Assembly: GCF_000154705.2 (NCBI RefSeq)
Contig: NZ_CM002917.1
Location: 1,444,461 to 1,508,460 of the forward strand
Reading direction: 5' to 3'
Source: Hoeflea phototrophica DFL-43
GTDB lineage: Bacteria > Pseudomonadota > Alphaproteobacteria > Rhizobiales > Rhizobiaceae
Length of the DNA: 64,000 nucleotides
Part shown: positions 19,748-29,102 of the stretch, one piece after another
How positions within the stretch are numbered: position 1 is the first letter of the stretch
How the letters are laid out: each line of letters opens with the position of its first letter
Notes under the pieces: generated by a model
Database searches by the model: none
Seen by the model: only the letters and a program-made list of their open reading frames with translations
What the model was told of the DNA's origin: nothing
Position numbers and translations under genes: made by a program

Positions 19748-21655
19748 TCAGACGCTTTCATCAAACCAGAAGGTGTCGGGCATATAGACCCCGAAATAGC
19801 AGGTCGGCGCGAAGCCGTAGAGCGCTTCTGCGGGCACATTTCTCAATTGCGAGGAATGGACAATCGGCTGCAGGGCTGCGTTGACGATGCCGATCGAAAA
19901 GACATTCTCGGCACGGATTGCCAACATCTCATGCCAGATCTTCTCGCGTTGGGCCGTGTTGGTCGACCGTTCCCAGGCATTGAACAGATCAAGCAGACGT
20001 TGTGGCGCGGGCAAGTCGACCGGCAGGCCTTCCTTGCCCTGAGTGATATGGTTCATGCCCCACAGCGGCCATTGCATCTGGTCGTCTGCGGTGGGTGCCA
20101 GCCCTTCCGGCGACATGTCGACGGTCGGCACCCCATTGTCGAGACCCACCCAGACAGCCATTGTCGTTTCGCCTGCGATGGCCCGGCTTCTAAAGATATC
20201 GCGCTGTGAAACCCGGATAAAGGGCGCCAGGCCGATGGCGCGCCAATGGTCGGTCACAAGTTCGAGCACATCGGTTTCCAGCGTGCTTTCGCCAGCGGTT
20301 TCAATGACAATTTCTATCGGCCTGCCATCAGACAACAGCCGGATGCCGGAACTGTTGCGCTCGGAATATCCCGCCTGGTCCAGAAGCGCATTGGCTTCAT
20401 CCGGGTCGTATTGCGCCCATGCCTCGGCATATTCCCGTTTGTAAAGCGGGCTTTCCTCCAGCACCGTGTCGGCGCTTTCCTTCGCCAGCCCGAAAAACGA
20501 AACCATGTTGATTTCGCGGCGGTTGATCGCAATCGACAATGCGCGTCGCACGTCGCGATTGCGCAGGAAGTCCCGCCAGGCCATGTCGGCGCAATTGAGA
20601 TTGGGCAAGAGTGCAATGCGCGACCCCTGGACCCGTTTCCAAAGACTCACATTGACCGGATGCAGCTTTTCCGCCGACTTGAGGAATGTGTAGTCGGAAA
20701 AATCGAGGTTGGTGATTTGCAGATCGGTCTCGCCAGCTCCGGTCTTGGCGGAGATGATGTCCGATGAACTGACATTGAGCAGGTATCTGTCGACATAGGG
20801 CAACTGAAGGCCGTTCTCGTCGACGCGATGAAAATAGGGATTACGGTCAAAGACAAACTGCTGAGCCGGGGGCTCGGTCGTGTTCATCCAGGGATCAAGT
20901 GTTGGAAGATCCGGGTTTTCGGGACGATAGCTTCTCGACAGCTTGGTATGCAGATCCGGCCAGGTTTCGACCCTGTATTTCTTGATTGCCTCGGCGACCT
21001 TTTCTTCACCGACATAATCGACATGAAACTGCTTCATGTAGGCGGACGGCACGGCGAGAGTCAGAGCCTGCGCAGAGGCCAGGCTCTGCAGGAAACCCGG
21101 ATGCGGACTGCCCCAGGTGTATCGCACGGTCAGCTCATCGATGACTTCGAAAATCGGCGGCTTGCCATCGGACAAAAGCTCGCGCGGCAGACCCCGCCTG
21201 CGCAATTTCTTGTTGGTAAGTACGTCTTCCCAATAGTAGCGGAAGTCTTCGGTCGTAAACGGGCTTCCATCCGACCAGCGGTGACCGGGGCGCAGGTGGA
21301 ATGTGAAGATCCGGTCATCAATCTGCTCAAAGCTCTCCAGGATGTCAGGTTGAAGATTGAGCTTCTCGTCATAGCCGACAAGGCGGGCGTAACCGTTAAT
21401 GGTCATCAGGCGGATGTCTTTTTGCCTGCCAATAAGCATGCGCACGGTACCGCCATGCGTGCCAGGCAATCTGCCCTTTTCCTTAAGTTTTACAATTCGA
21501 GGGACCAGTGGCAGGCGGTCTTTGACGCCGGGCAGGGTGCCCTTTGCAACCTGATCCTTGAAGAAATCCTGTTCAACAGGGGCAGCTTTCGCAATCGCCG
21601 GAGTTGCGGCTGCGGCAAGCATGCAAAGCACTGTGCGCCTTTTGATCAAAGTCAT
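19748..21655 (-). CDS. Oligopeptide-type ABC transporter substrate-binding protein
   Basis: A 635-residue periplasmic binding protein of the peptide/nickel/opine family (SBP class 5). The leader IKRRTVLCMLAAAATPAIA has an RR followed by a short hydrophobic core, so Tat export is possible. The body carries family motifs such as FHLRPGHRWSDGSPFTTEDFR and LRNRDVRRALSIAINR. Proteins of this size bind peptides, but several relatives bind oligosaccharides. The next-door polysaccharide lyase makes a sugar ligand worth considering. It is the first gene of the transport operon. Confidence 0.9.
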   Translation of the reverse strand: MTLIKRRTVLCMLAAAATPAIAKAAPVEQDFFKDQVAKGTLPGVKDRLPLVPRIVKLKEKGRLPGTHGGTVRMLIGRQKDIRLMTINGYARLVGYDEKLNLQPDILESFEQIDDRIFTFHLRPGHRWSDGSPFTTEDFRYYWEDVLTNKKLRRRGLPRELLSDGKPPIFEVIDELTVRYTWGSPHPGFLQSLASAQALTLAVPSAYMKQFHVDYVGEEKVAEAIKKYRVETWPDLHTKLSRSYRPENPDLPTLDPWMNTTEPPAQQFVFDRNPYFHRVDENGLQLPYVDRYLLNVSSSDIISAKTGAGETDLQITNLDFSDYTFLKSAEKLHPVNVSLWKRVQGSRIALLPNLNCADMAWRDFLRNRDVRRALSIAINRREINMVSFFGLAKESADTVLEESPLYKREYAEAWAQYDPDEANALLDQAGYSERNSSGIRLLSDGRPIEIVIETAGESTLETDVLELVTDHWRAIGLAPFIRVSQRDIFRSRAIAGETTMAVWVGLDNGVPTVDMSPEGLAPTADDQMQWPLWGMNHITQGKEGLPVDLPAPQRLLDLFNAWERSTNTAQREKIWHEMLAIRAENVFSIGIVNAALQPIVHSSQLRNVPAEALYGFAPTCYFGVYMPDTFWFDESV

Positions 21656-21915
21656 GGTCCCACTTGATCGTTTTTCTGTTACGCATTCTCGAAACAGACA
21701 GAAACATCAAATGCTTACCTGCATAGGTAAATGATGTTTCTTATGCCCCTCATGCTTCGGCAACGGATCGCCCAAGCAAACCGTATCCCAGACCTTTCGG
21801 ACTGTCCATCCATGCCGTGCAAAGTGAATGGGTCAGACTGCAACGATCAAGCAGTCTGCCGGCCTTTGAACGGTAACAAAGGCCACAGCGTTTGGTGCGC
21901 GGTTGATAGGAGCTG
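21656..21915. repeat. Intergenic region with three inverted repeats
   Basis: No gene is seen here. Three stem-loops occur: (a) 21701-21740, outer arms GAAACATCA/TGATGTTTC and inner arms TTACCT/AGGTAA; (b) 21834-21858, CAGACTGC-N9-GCAGTCTG; (c) 21861-21884, GGCCTTTG-N8-CAAAGGCC. It separates the minus-strand cyclase gene from the downstream transport operon. The stems may terminate the cyclase mRNA, or (a) may be an operator of the transporter. None has a strong T-tract. Confidence 0.6.
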
Positions 21916-23286
21916 TCAGCGCGTTGAGCTTTTGATCAAGCGGTTGGACGATGTTCTTGTCCACACCCCGTCTTTTTGGGCAAGCTTGCTGCTCTGGATC
22001 AGATCCATGACTTCTTCGGCATCGGAGCGGGGCTTTCGGGCACTGTCCACAAAGGCTTCGGTTTCCTTGAGCTCGATATTGGATGCACCTGGTACATAGA
22101 CCGAGACTTTGTGGTCGATGCCGCGCAATTGTTCTTCGCCACGCGAGACCCAATCTCCGCCGCAATATTTTACGAATTCCTCGCTTGCCACGACCGGATT
22201 TTCCAGTTTCTTGGTAAGACCTTCAAGGCGCTGCACCTCATTGACTGAAGCGCCAAAGGCCGAAAACGCCAGGCGGTTCTTCAGCCCGACATTGCCGTAC
22301 ATGACGTTGCCGACATGCAACCCCAGCCCGAAGCCGATTGGCTCCAGGCCAAGATGTTTGCGGCCGGCATTGAGTGCGCTCATACGCGCATTTGCTTGGC
22401 GAACCGCGGCCATTGCGGCTTTTGCGGCCATCTCCGATGGAACCCGGTGACGGTCGCAGGGATAGACTGCAAGAAAACCATCGCCAATGAAGTTCAGGAT
22501 TTCGCCGCCATTTCGATTGAACGGCAATGCCACGGCGTCGAAAAAATCATTGAGCGTATCGATGAAAGTCTGACGGCTGCTGCCCTCGGCGAGCTCCGTT
22601 GATTGTCGCATATCACCCATCACCAGCACCGCGCGAACGGTTTCGCCATCGCCGCGCCGGATCTGGCCGGATAAAACCCGCTTTCCGGCATCGCCGCCGA
22701 TATAGGTGGTCAGCATGTTCTCGGCCAATTGACCCAGAACCGCGATGCGTGCCGCCATCGCAAGGTTGCCCTGAATGCGCATCAGGACCTTGATCATTTC
22801 CTCGTTGAAGCCGCCCTTGGCATCGGTTGCCCACGAGCCCATCATCCCCCGGTTTGGTTCATCGAAGGATTGCACAAAGGCCAGGTAATCGGTGATGCCC
22901 AGCTCCTCAAGATCCTTGAAAACCGGAAACTCATTGTACCCCGTTTCTCCAAGCCGGCGGCGCAGATGGGCGAGGTTGTTGTTGAGCAGATAGAAATACG
23001 GACTTTTGACAAAGGCGTCCGGCGTCGCGCCGTCCGGTACTGTCAGAAATTCCTGCATTCTGATTTCTGCACCGCGATTCCATGTGAAGCTTGAGGCATC
23101 ATAAAGCGGATGAAGCATCGAAAAGCTCAGATGAGCCCTTGCCAGCGGCAGTCCGGCAGCGGCCAACCGCTCGCAGGTTCCGGTCACGATCGTGCCAAGA
23201 TTGTCGCCCTGAAGTGCAGCCTGGCGCATCCATGCCACAACACGGTCCATCAGTGTCTCGGATATCTCTATGCCAGCTTCGCTCAC
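21916..23286 (-). CDS. Soluble class III nucleotidyl cyclase with N-terminal sensor-like domain
   Basis: A 456-residue protein without membrane helices. The N-terminal ~190 residues form an uncharacterised domain; the cyclase homology domain follows. Metal-binding Asps are in VMGDMRQST and NFIGDGFLAVY. Transition-state Asn and Arg are in GASVNEVQRLE. The Lys that normally contacts the base is Asn (EILNFIGD) and the later Asp/Thr is Ala (FGASVN), so nucleotide choice is atypical. This pattern seems common among rhizobial cyclases. It starts at a GTG with AAGGG upstream. It is divergent from the UDP-sugar epimerase gene. Confidence 0.85.
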   Translation of the reverse strand: MSEAGIEISETLMDRVVAWMRQAALQGDNLGTIVTGTCERLAAAGLPLARAHLSFSMLHPLYDASSFTWNRGAEIRMQEFLTVPDGATPDAFVKSPYFYLLNNNLAHLRRRLGETGYNEFPVFKDLEELGITDYLAFVQSFDEPNRGMMGSWATDAKGGFNEEMIKVLMRIQGNLAMAARIAVLGQLAENMLTTYIGGDAGKRVLSGQIRRGDGETVRAVLVMGDMRQSTELAEGSSRQTFIDTLNDFFDAVALPFNRNGGEILNFIGDGFLAVYPCDRHRVPSEMAAKAAMAAVRQANARMSALNAGRKHLGLEPIGFGLGLHVGNVMYGNVGLKNRLAFSAFGASVNEVQRLEGLTKKLENPVVASEEFVKYCGGDWVSRGEEQLRGIDHKVSVYVPGASNIELKETEAFVDSARKPRSDAEEVMDLIQSSKLAQKDGVWTRTSSNRLIKSSTR

Positions 23287-23526
23287 TCTGTGCCCTTACA
23301 TTCCGTATTGTTGTTGTTGCCCGAGCCAAAAACGGGGCCGGAAGGGGCTCTTGCCCCACTATTGCCATTGCGCTTGGCCTACATATAAGTAACCAACCGT
23401 CGAAGACCAAACGGTGGAGCTGTCACCGATGTCCCTTGTCATCGGGGTGATCATCTGGGGATTGGCGGCGAAGATGTCCATGCCCGCCTTTCGCAGCTCC
23501 ATAGCCACTGAAAGCTCAAAACAATC

Positions 23527-24564
23527 ATGCGATATTTGATAACGGGAACAGCCGGCTTCGTCGGATTTCACCTGGCAAAACGGCTCCTCGAAGATGGCCA
23601 CAGCGTGACCGGATTCGATGGAATGACCTCCTATTACGATGTCCGACTGAAGCAGATGCGGCATTCGATCCTGGAACGCCATCCCAACTTCACTGCGGTA
23701 ATCGGCATGCTTGAAGATGCGCCGGCGCTCAAGAATGCCGCAAACGAGCGGCCCGATGTCATTGTCCACCTCGCGGGCCAGGCCGGCGTGCGCTACAGCG
23801 TCGAAAATCCCAAAGCCTATTTTGATTCAAACATCACCGGTTCCTGGAACGTGTTGGAACTGGCGCGCACTCTGGACGTTTCGCATCTGATGCTCGCATC
23901 GACGTCCTCGATCTACGGCGCCAATCAGTCAATTCCCTATTCCGAAAATGACCGGGCCGACGAACAGCTGACTTTCTATGCAGCGAGCAAGAAAGCCATG
24001 GAGGCAATGGCGCACAGCTACTCCCACATTTACAGGATTCCGACCACGGCCTTCCGGTTCTTCACTGTGTACGGACCATGGGGCCGCCCTGATATGGCGC
24101 TGTTCAAATTCACCAAAGCCATTCTCGAAGACAGGGAAATCGAGATCTATGGCGAAGGCCGGATGAGCCGCGACTTCACCTACATCGACGATCTGGTTGC
24201 ATCAATTGTTGATCTCTCGCGAATTGTTCCCTCGGAGGCCAACCGGGTCAAAACGGCTGCGGTCAAGGATACGCTCTCGGCGATGGCGCCTTTCCGCATG
24301 GTCAATATCGGCGGTGGCCAACCCTTCGGCCTTCTTGAATTTATCGAGGTGATCGAGGAGGCCGTGGGCAAAAAGGCAAAGCGCAAACTGCTGCCGATGC
24401 AAACGGGTGATATGGAAAAAACCTTCGCCAACGCGGATCTTCTGGTGGCGTTGACCGGCTCAAAGCCGCAGACTTCGCTTGAAAAAGGCGTCAGGGCGTT
24501 TGTGGATTGGTATGTCCGTGAAGGAACCAGCTTCGAGTTCCACACATTGCCGCCTGCTTCATAG
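23527..24564 (+). CDS. UDP-glucuronate 4-epimerase-like NAD-dependent epimerase
   Basis: A 345-residue extended SDR enzyme. GTAGFVG at residues 7-13 binds NAD, and YAASKKA carries the catalytic Tyr and Lys. [23 protein letters not shown] and [15 protein letters not shown] are the hallmarks of GAE-type UDP-glucuronate 4-epimerases, which make UDP-galacturonate. The substrate would come from the UDP-glucose dehydrogenase at 42094-43398. The role is to supply uronic acid for a surface polysaccharide. Confidence 0.85.
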   Translation: MRYLITGTAGFVGFHLAKRLLEDGHSVTGFDGMTSYYDVRLKQMRHSILERHPNFTAVIGMLEDAPALKNAANERPDVIVHLAGQAGVRYSVENPKAYFDSNITGSWNVLELARTLDVSHLMLASTSSIYGANQSIPYSENDRADEQLTFYAASKKAMEAMAHSYSHIYRIPTTAFRFFTVYGPWGRPDMALFKFTKAILEDREIEIYGEGRMSRDFTYIDDLVASIVDLSRIVPSEANRVKTAAVKDTLSAMAPFRMVNIGGGQPFGLLEFIEVIEEAVGKKAKRKLLPMQTGDMEKTFANADLLVALTGSKPQTSLEKGVRAFVDWYVREGTSFEFHTLPPAS

Positions 24565-24670
24565 GGTCTATCTGACACCCTTGGGTGTGCATGCCGTGCG
24601 GACATGCCATGATGTGCCAGTGCCAGCCTCGGCAATGCCGGGCGCCTGAGAAACTCGACAGAGGCCGGAA

Positions 24671-25819
24671 ATGGACAAAGCAGTGCATAACGACTTTCTG
24701 GCCGGGCTTCCGGTCTTTACAGACTTTGATGGTGTCGAGGATGTGTCACGCTACCGCGCCTTGCCCAGCAATTGGGCGCTTGCGGTTGCCGATGTGGTGG
24801 ATTCGACCGGAGCCATTTCCAATGGCAAGTACAAGTCCGTCAACATGGCAGGCGCGTCGGTGATTTCCGCCATGCTGAACGCGCTCGAGGGCCGGGAGCT
24901 GCTGTTTGTCTTTGGCGGTGACGGGGCCAGCGTCGCCATCCCGCCTGATGGCATCGAGACCGCAAGGGCAGCGCTATCGGCGGTGGTCCGCTGGGCCGGG
25001 GCGGAACTCGGCATCGAGTTGCGGGGTGCAATCGTGCCGGTTTCCGAGATCGAGGCCAATGGCCTGGAAGTCAGGGTGGCCCGCTATCAGGCCAGCCCGA
25101 ATGTCACCTATGCCATGTTCGCAGGCGGCGGCGCATCCTGGGCTGAGAAACAGATGAAAGCTGGCCGGTTCCAGGTTGACTTGGCACCCGAAGGGGCAGT
25201 GCCCGATCTCACCGGATTGTCTTGCCGCTGGAACCCGATCCCGGCGCGGCACGGCCAGATTGTCTCGCTCATCCTGTTGCCTGTGCCAGGCGGCGACAGC
25301 AGGGTGTTTTCAACCCTTGTTGCCGATGTTCTGGCCTTGCTTGCAACCGAAGCCCGCGATGGCCATCCAGTCCCTTCAAACGGGCCAAGTTACGGCCTCT
25401 CGCTTGATGGCGTCGAAGCTGAGACCAAGGCCACCGCGCTTGAGGGCAGCCGCATCCGGACAAGGCTTTCCATTCTCAGAGACTGGTTGCTGGTGGTCAT
25501 TCTCGGTGTCTTCAACGGCCGCATCGCAGGCTTCAGCTCTCGCGACTATCTCAAGGATGTGGCCTTGAACACCGATTTCAGGAAGTTCGACGACGGGCTG
25601 AAGCTGACCGTCGATATCAGCGCCGAGACGACCAGCCGTCTTGTCGAACGGCTCGACAAGGCTGCTGGCGCGGGCGCTTGCCGCTACGGAATTCACAACC
25701 AGAATGCGGCCTTGATGACCTGCATCGTCCCCTCCGCAATCCGCCGCGATCACATGCATTTTGTGGATGGGGCGGCTGGTGGCTATGCCGAGGCGGCAAA
25801 GCAGTTGCGGGAGCCGTGA
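24671..25819 (+). CDS. DUF3095-family protein, cyclase-like fold (function unknown)
   Basis: A 382-residue protein I recognise as DUF3095. Two segments echo class III cyclases: LAVADVVDSTGAIS (a D-x-x-x-S/T metal-site look-alike) and FVFGGDGASVAIPP (a GDG hairpin). A conserved C-terminal HNQNAALMTC is present. Whether it makes, binds or only mimics cyclic nucleotides is unknown. The ATG has GAGG upstream. It follows the epimerase by 106 bp and precedes the lyase, so all three may share a transcript. Confidence 0.7.
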   Translation: MDKAVHNDFLAGLPVFTDFDGVEDVSRYRALPSNWALAVADVVDSTGAISNGKYKSVNMAGASVISAMLNALEGRELLFVFGGDGASVAIPPDGIETARAALSAVVRWAGAELGIELRGAIVPVSEIEANGLEVRVARYQASPNVTYAMFAGGGASWAEKQMKAGRFQVDLAPEGAVPDLTGLSCRWNPIPARHGQIVSLILLPVPGGDSRVFSTLVADVLALLATEARDGHPVPSNGPSYGLSLDGVEAETKATALEGSRIRTRLSILRDWLLVVILGVFNGRIAGFSSRDYLKDVALNTDFRKFDDGLKLTVDISAETTSRLVERLDKAAGAGACRYGIHNQNAALMTCIVPSAIRRDHMHFVDGAAGGYAEAAKQLREP

Positions 25820-25924
25820 TAAAACCTTCTGGTTGAATGCACATACTGTTCTTGACTGCTGTAGGTTTGCCTTGCAATCTTCCGCTCAAACCCACGCAAC
25901 CCTGTCGAAAATACTGGAGAAGAC

Positions 25925-26911
25925 ATGAGAGTTCGAATTGGTGCCGTTACAAAGAGAACTCTCGTTGCTCTTGCACTCTGCCTTTCCTCAAGCGCACTGC
26001 CGGCGATGGCGCAGGAATGGAAAAAGACGCTTGTCGATGGTTTTGACGGCGACGATTTTAGCCCCGAGGGCGGTCTTTATTACCGTGACAATTTCGAACA
26101 GTCTGCAGGGATTGTTGAGTTTGAGAAAACGGAAAAATTCAACGGCGCGGGCGCGCTCAGACTGGGCGTCAAGCCGATCTGCCCTGCGGACAGCGATGGT
26201 TGCAGTGAACGCGCGGAAATCTGGGAAAAGACGCCGCTCAGGGTGCCCTATGACATACCGGTCTGGTTCGGCTTTGCGCTCAAGTTCGGCGATCCCGTTC
26301 CGGAGGACAAGCACCGTTATGTGATTGCCCAGTGGAAGCGTGAGATCGGCCCCGAAGCTGTCGGCAATTTCAGCCCGCTGCTGGCGCTCAGGGTCTACAA
26401 TGGCCGGCTGTTTGCGACGGTTGAGACGAACTACTATCCCGGCCTGTCGACAGGCCCCAAAGGCGTTCCTGCTGACTGCGAAGACGGCATAACGCAAGTC
26501 TGGCTTCGCCCGGACACCAACCAGATCCGCGCATTGGTGGCCACCGATGCCAAATGGGAGCCCGAGGATGGCGCCCTGTTCAATTCCTGCTCGGACAAAT
26601 TGACCGTTATCGATCGCGGAAACCCATTGCCGCTTCCGACGTCGGGCTGGATGGATTTTGCCATCCTGTCAAAGCCGGGCCCCGACGGAACCGGACACAT
26701 CGAGATTTTCGCCAACAATCAATGGGTGGTCACCGTCAAGGGGCACATCGGCCACAATGACCATGGATTGGGTGAAAACCAGTATTTCAAGTTTGGCCCT
26801 TACCGGGCTGCGGCCGACAATGAATGGACGATGTATTATGATGACTTCCGCCGCAGTCTGAAATGTGAAGAGGTGCTGACAGACAGCGCGCAATGCGCCA
26901 AAATCAACTAG
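25925..26911 (+). CDS. Secreted polysaccharide lyase, heparin-lyase I/glucuronan-lyase fold
   Basis: A 328-residue secreted protein. The signal peptide is clear (hydrophobic core TLVALALCLSSSALPAMA, cleavage before QEW). The mature part looks like the jelly-roll Polysaccharide lyase family (PL13/PL20 type): FNGAGALRLGVKP, CSERAEIWEK, VWFGFALKFGD and ENQYFKFGPYR in order. Two Cys near residues 80-86 may form a disulfide. Such enzymes cleave uronic-acid polysaccharides by beta-elimination, which fits the uronate genes around it. GGAGAAGAC precedes the ATG. Confidence 0.8.
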   Translation: MRVRIGAVTKRTLVALALCLSSSALPAMAQEWKKTLVDGFDGDDFSPEGGLYYRDNFEQSAGIVEFEKTEKFNGAGALRLGVKPICPADSDGCSERAEIWEKTPLRVPYDIPVWFGFALKFGDPVPEDKHRYVIAQWKREIGPEAVGNFSPLLALRVYNGRLFATVETNYYPGLSTGPKGVPADCEDGITQVWLRPDTNQIRALVATDAKWEPEDGALFNSCSDKLTVIDRGNPLPLPTSGWMDFAILSKPGPDGTGHIEIFANNQWVVTVKGHIGHNDHGLGENQYFKFGPYRAAADNEWTMYYDDFRRSLKCEEVLTDSAQCAKIN

Positions 26912-27049
26912 ACTTCGCAGGCCGTCCAACGGATCGTCGCCAAGATGCCTTCATGCGTTTGTAACATGCGGCCTTTAGGTCATGGACAGCTTGGGAACTG
27001 TGCGATAACGTCACAGCCAATCGACGCTGTATCAATGAGATAATGTCCT

Positions 27050-28942
27050 ATGTCTTCAGGTTCCGACCTTTTGCGCATCGAGAACCTGAAGATCTCTTTT
27101 TCGCTGCTTGGCGGACAGCTTGATGCTGTCAAAGATGCAAGTCTAAGGGTCCTGCCGGGAAAGGTCACCGCCCTTGTGGGGGAGTCCGGGTCCGGCAAAT
27201 CGGTCATCAGCCAGTCCGTAATGGGCATTCTTCCGAAAACCGCGACAGCAACAGGCAAAATCCTGTTCAACGATCCGGAGACGGATGCCGAACCGATCGA
27301 CATAAATTCGCTTCCCAAGGACGGTCCGCAAATCCGTGCCTTGCGCGGCGCGCGGATCGGCAAAATTTTCCAGGAGCCCATGACATCGCTGTCTCCGCTG
27401 CACACGATCGGTGACCAGATCAGCGAAACCCTGCGCATCCACATCAATATGTCGAAATCCGAGCGGCGTGATCGCAGCGAGGAAATGCTGGGACTTGTCG
27501 GGTTTCCCAATCCGCGCCGGGCATTCGATATGTATCCGTTTGAATTGTCGGGCGGCATGCGCCAGCGCGCAATGATCGCCATGGCATTGGTCTGCAAGCC
27601 GGCGCTGCTGATCGCCGACGAACCGACGACAGCGCTCGATGTCACCATTCAGGCCCAGATCCTGGAACTGCTCCTGGAGCTGCAGTCCAAATTCAATATG
27701 GCGATGCTTCTGATCACCCACGACCTCGGTGTGGTCGCCAACATCGCTGATGAGGTGGTTGTGATCTACCATGGGCAGATCATGGAGGCGGGCGAAGTCG
27801 AGCCGATTTTCCGCCGCCCCGGCCACCCCTATCTAAAGGGCCTGATGGCAGCGGTGCCGCATTTCGACATGAAGCCTGGCGAGAGGCTGAAGGCATTGCG
27901 GGAAATTCCGGTCAACGCCGGGCACCTTCTGGGGAAGGAAGCCGCCTCAAACGAAAATGCATCGGACGTGGTGCTGACGGTTCGCGATATCATCAAATCC
28001 TACGGCACGCGTAAATCCGGGATGTTCGACCGCGAGGTCTCCGCTCCGGTTCGCGCGGTCGACGGTGTGAGCTTCGACATCAAACGCGGCGAATGCCTCG
28101 GACTGGTGGGGGAGAGCGGCTGCGGCAAGACCACGGTTAGCAAGATCCTGATGCGCGCCGTGACGCCGGATTCAGGGTCGGTCGTGTACCATGGCCGCGA
28201 TGGCGAGATCGACGTTCTCGGCGCTTCCGCAGAGCGGCTGCGGACCTTGCGCACCAGCATCCAGATGGTATTTCAGGATCCGGTATCCTCGCTCTCGCCG
28301 CGTATGACGATCCAGAACATCTTGCTCGAGCCGCTGGAGATCCATCAGCGCGGGACCCCGGCGTCGCGGCTCGAGACAGTGGCCAAGCTGATGGAGGCGA
28401 TCGGGCTGGACAAGCGCTATCTCAACCGCTACCCGCACAGCTTTTCCGGCGGTCAGCGTCAGCGCATCGGCATCGCCAGGGCGCTCGCACTCGGACCTGA
28501 TCTGTTGATCTGCGATGAGCCCGTGTCGGCGCTTGATGTGTCCGTGCAGGCGCAGATTCTCAACCTCCTGAAGGATTTGCAAAAGGATCTGGGGCTCACA
28601 TATCTCTTCATTTCGCACAATCTGGCCGTCGTTGATTACATGGCCGACCGCATTGCGGTGATGTGTGGAGGCCGGATTGTCGAATTGGCGCCGCGGACCA
28701 CGCTGATGCGGTCCCCGGTTCACCCCTACACAAAATCGCTTCTGGCGGCGGTTCCGTTTCCGGATCTGGACCGCCCGCTTGATTTCGCCATGCTCCGCTC
28801 CAGCGGAGCATCCGACACCAGCAATTGGGGCAACATGTTTGTCTCCCCCGACGTGGATGAACCGCTGCAGGCCAAGGATCTCGGAGACGGGCATTTGGTG
28901 CTTGCGCGCAGGAATGTTGATGCCCGGGAGTTGCGGCTTTGA
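27050..28942 (+). CDS. Dual-ATPase subunit of an oligopeptide-type ABC transporter (DppDF/YejF-like)
   Basis: A 630-residue fusion of two nucleotide-binding domains. Domain 1 has Walker A GESGSGKS, signature LSGGMRQRAMIAMAL and Walker B LLIADEPTTALD. Domain 2 has GESGCGKTT, FSGGQRQRIGIARAL and LLICDEPVSALD. Both keep all catalytic residues. The architecture is that of YejF. Its natural partners are the permeases and binding protein at 17575-21655 on the other strand, about 5.4 kb away, since no other permease is nearby. Confidence 0.92.
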   Translation: MSSGSDLLRIENLKISFSLLGGQLDAVKDASLRVLPGKVTALVGESGSGKSVISQSVMGILPKTATATGKILFNDPETDAEPIDINSLPKDGPQIRALRGARIGKIFQEPMTSLSPLHTIGDQISETLRIHINMSKSERRDRSEEMLGLVGFPNPRRAFDMYPFELSGGMRQRAMIAMALVCKPALLIADEPTTALDVTIQAQILELLLELQSKFNMAMLLITHDLGVVANIADEVVVIYHGQIMEAGEVEPIFRRPGHPYLKGLMAAVPHFDMKPGERLKALREIPVNAGHLLGKEAASNENASDVVLTVRDIIKSYGTRKSGMFDREVSAPVRAVDGVSFDIKRGECLGLVGESGCGKTTVSKILMRAVTPDSGSVVYHGRDGEIDVLGASAERLRTLRTSIQMVFQDPVSSLSPRMTIQNILLEPLEIHQRGTPASRLETVAKLMEAIGLDKRYLNRYPHSFSGGQRQRIGIARALALGPDLLICDEPVSALDVSVQAQILNLLKDLQKDLGLTYLFISHNLAVVDYMADRIAVMCGGRIVELAPRTTLMRSPVHPYTKSLLAAVPFPDLDRPLDFAMLRSSGASDTSNWGNMFVSPDVDEPLQAKDLGDGHLVLARRNVDARELRL

Positions 28943-29102
28943 CAGCGTTCTGGCATGCGGTCTGTGGACACAGGTGTTCACAGTAAATTTTAGCAGGCGA
29001 ACGGCGTTGCGGCCGTGACCTGGAGAATTGTTTTGTTTTCCCTCGCTCAAGAGGATCTCATGCCGCTCCGGGAGTTTAATTTGGAGATGCGAGGCTTCAA
29101 CC

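Noticed and set aside
23344..23357. Short GGGGC-TCTT-GCCCC hairpin between the cyclase and epimerase genes
   Set aside because: Five-base stem only, no T-tract, expected by chance in GC-rich DNA.
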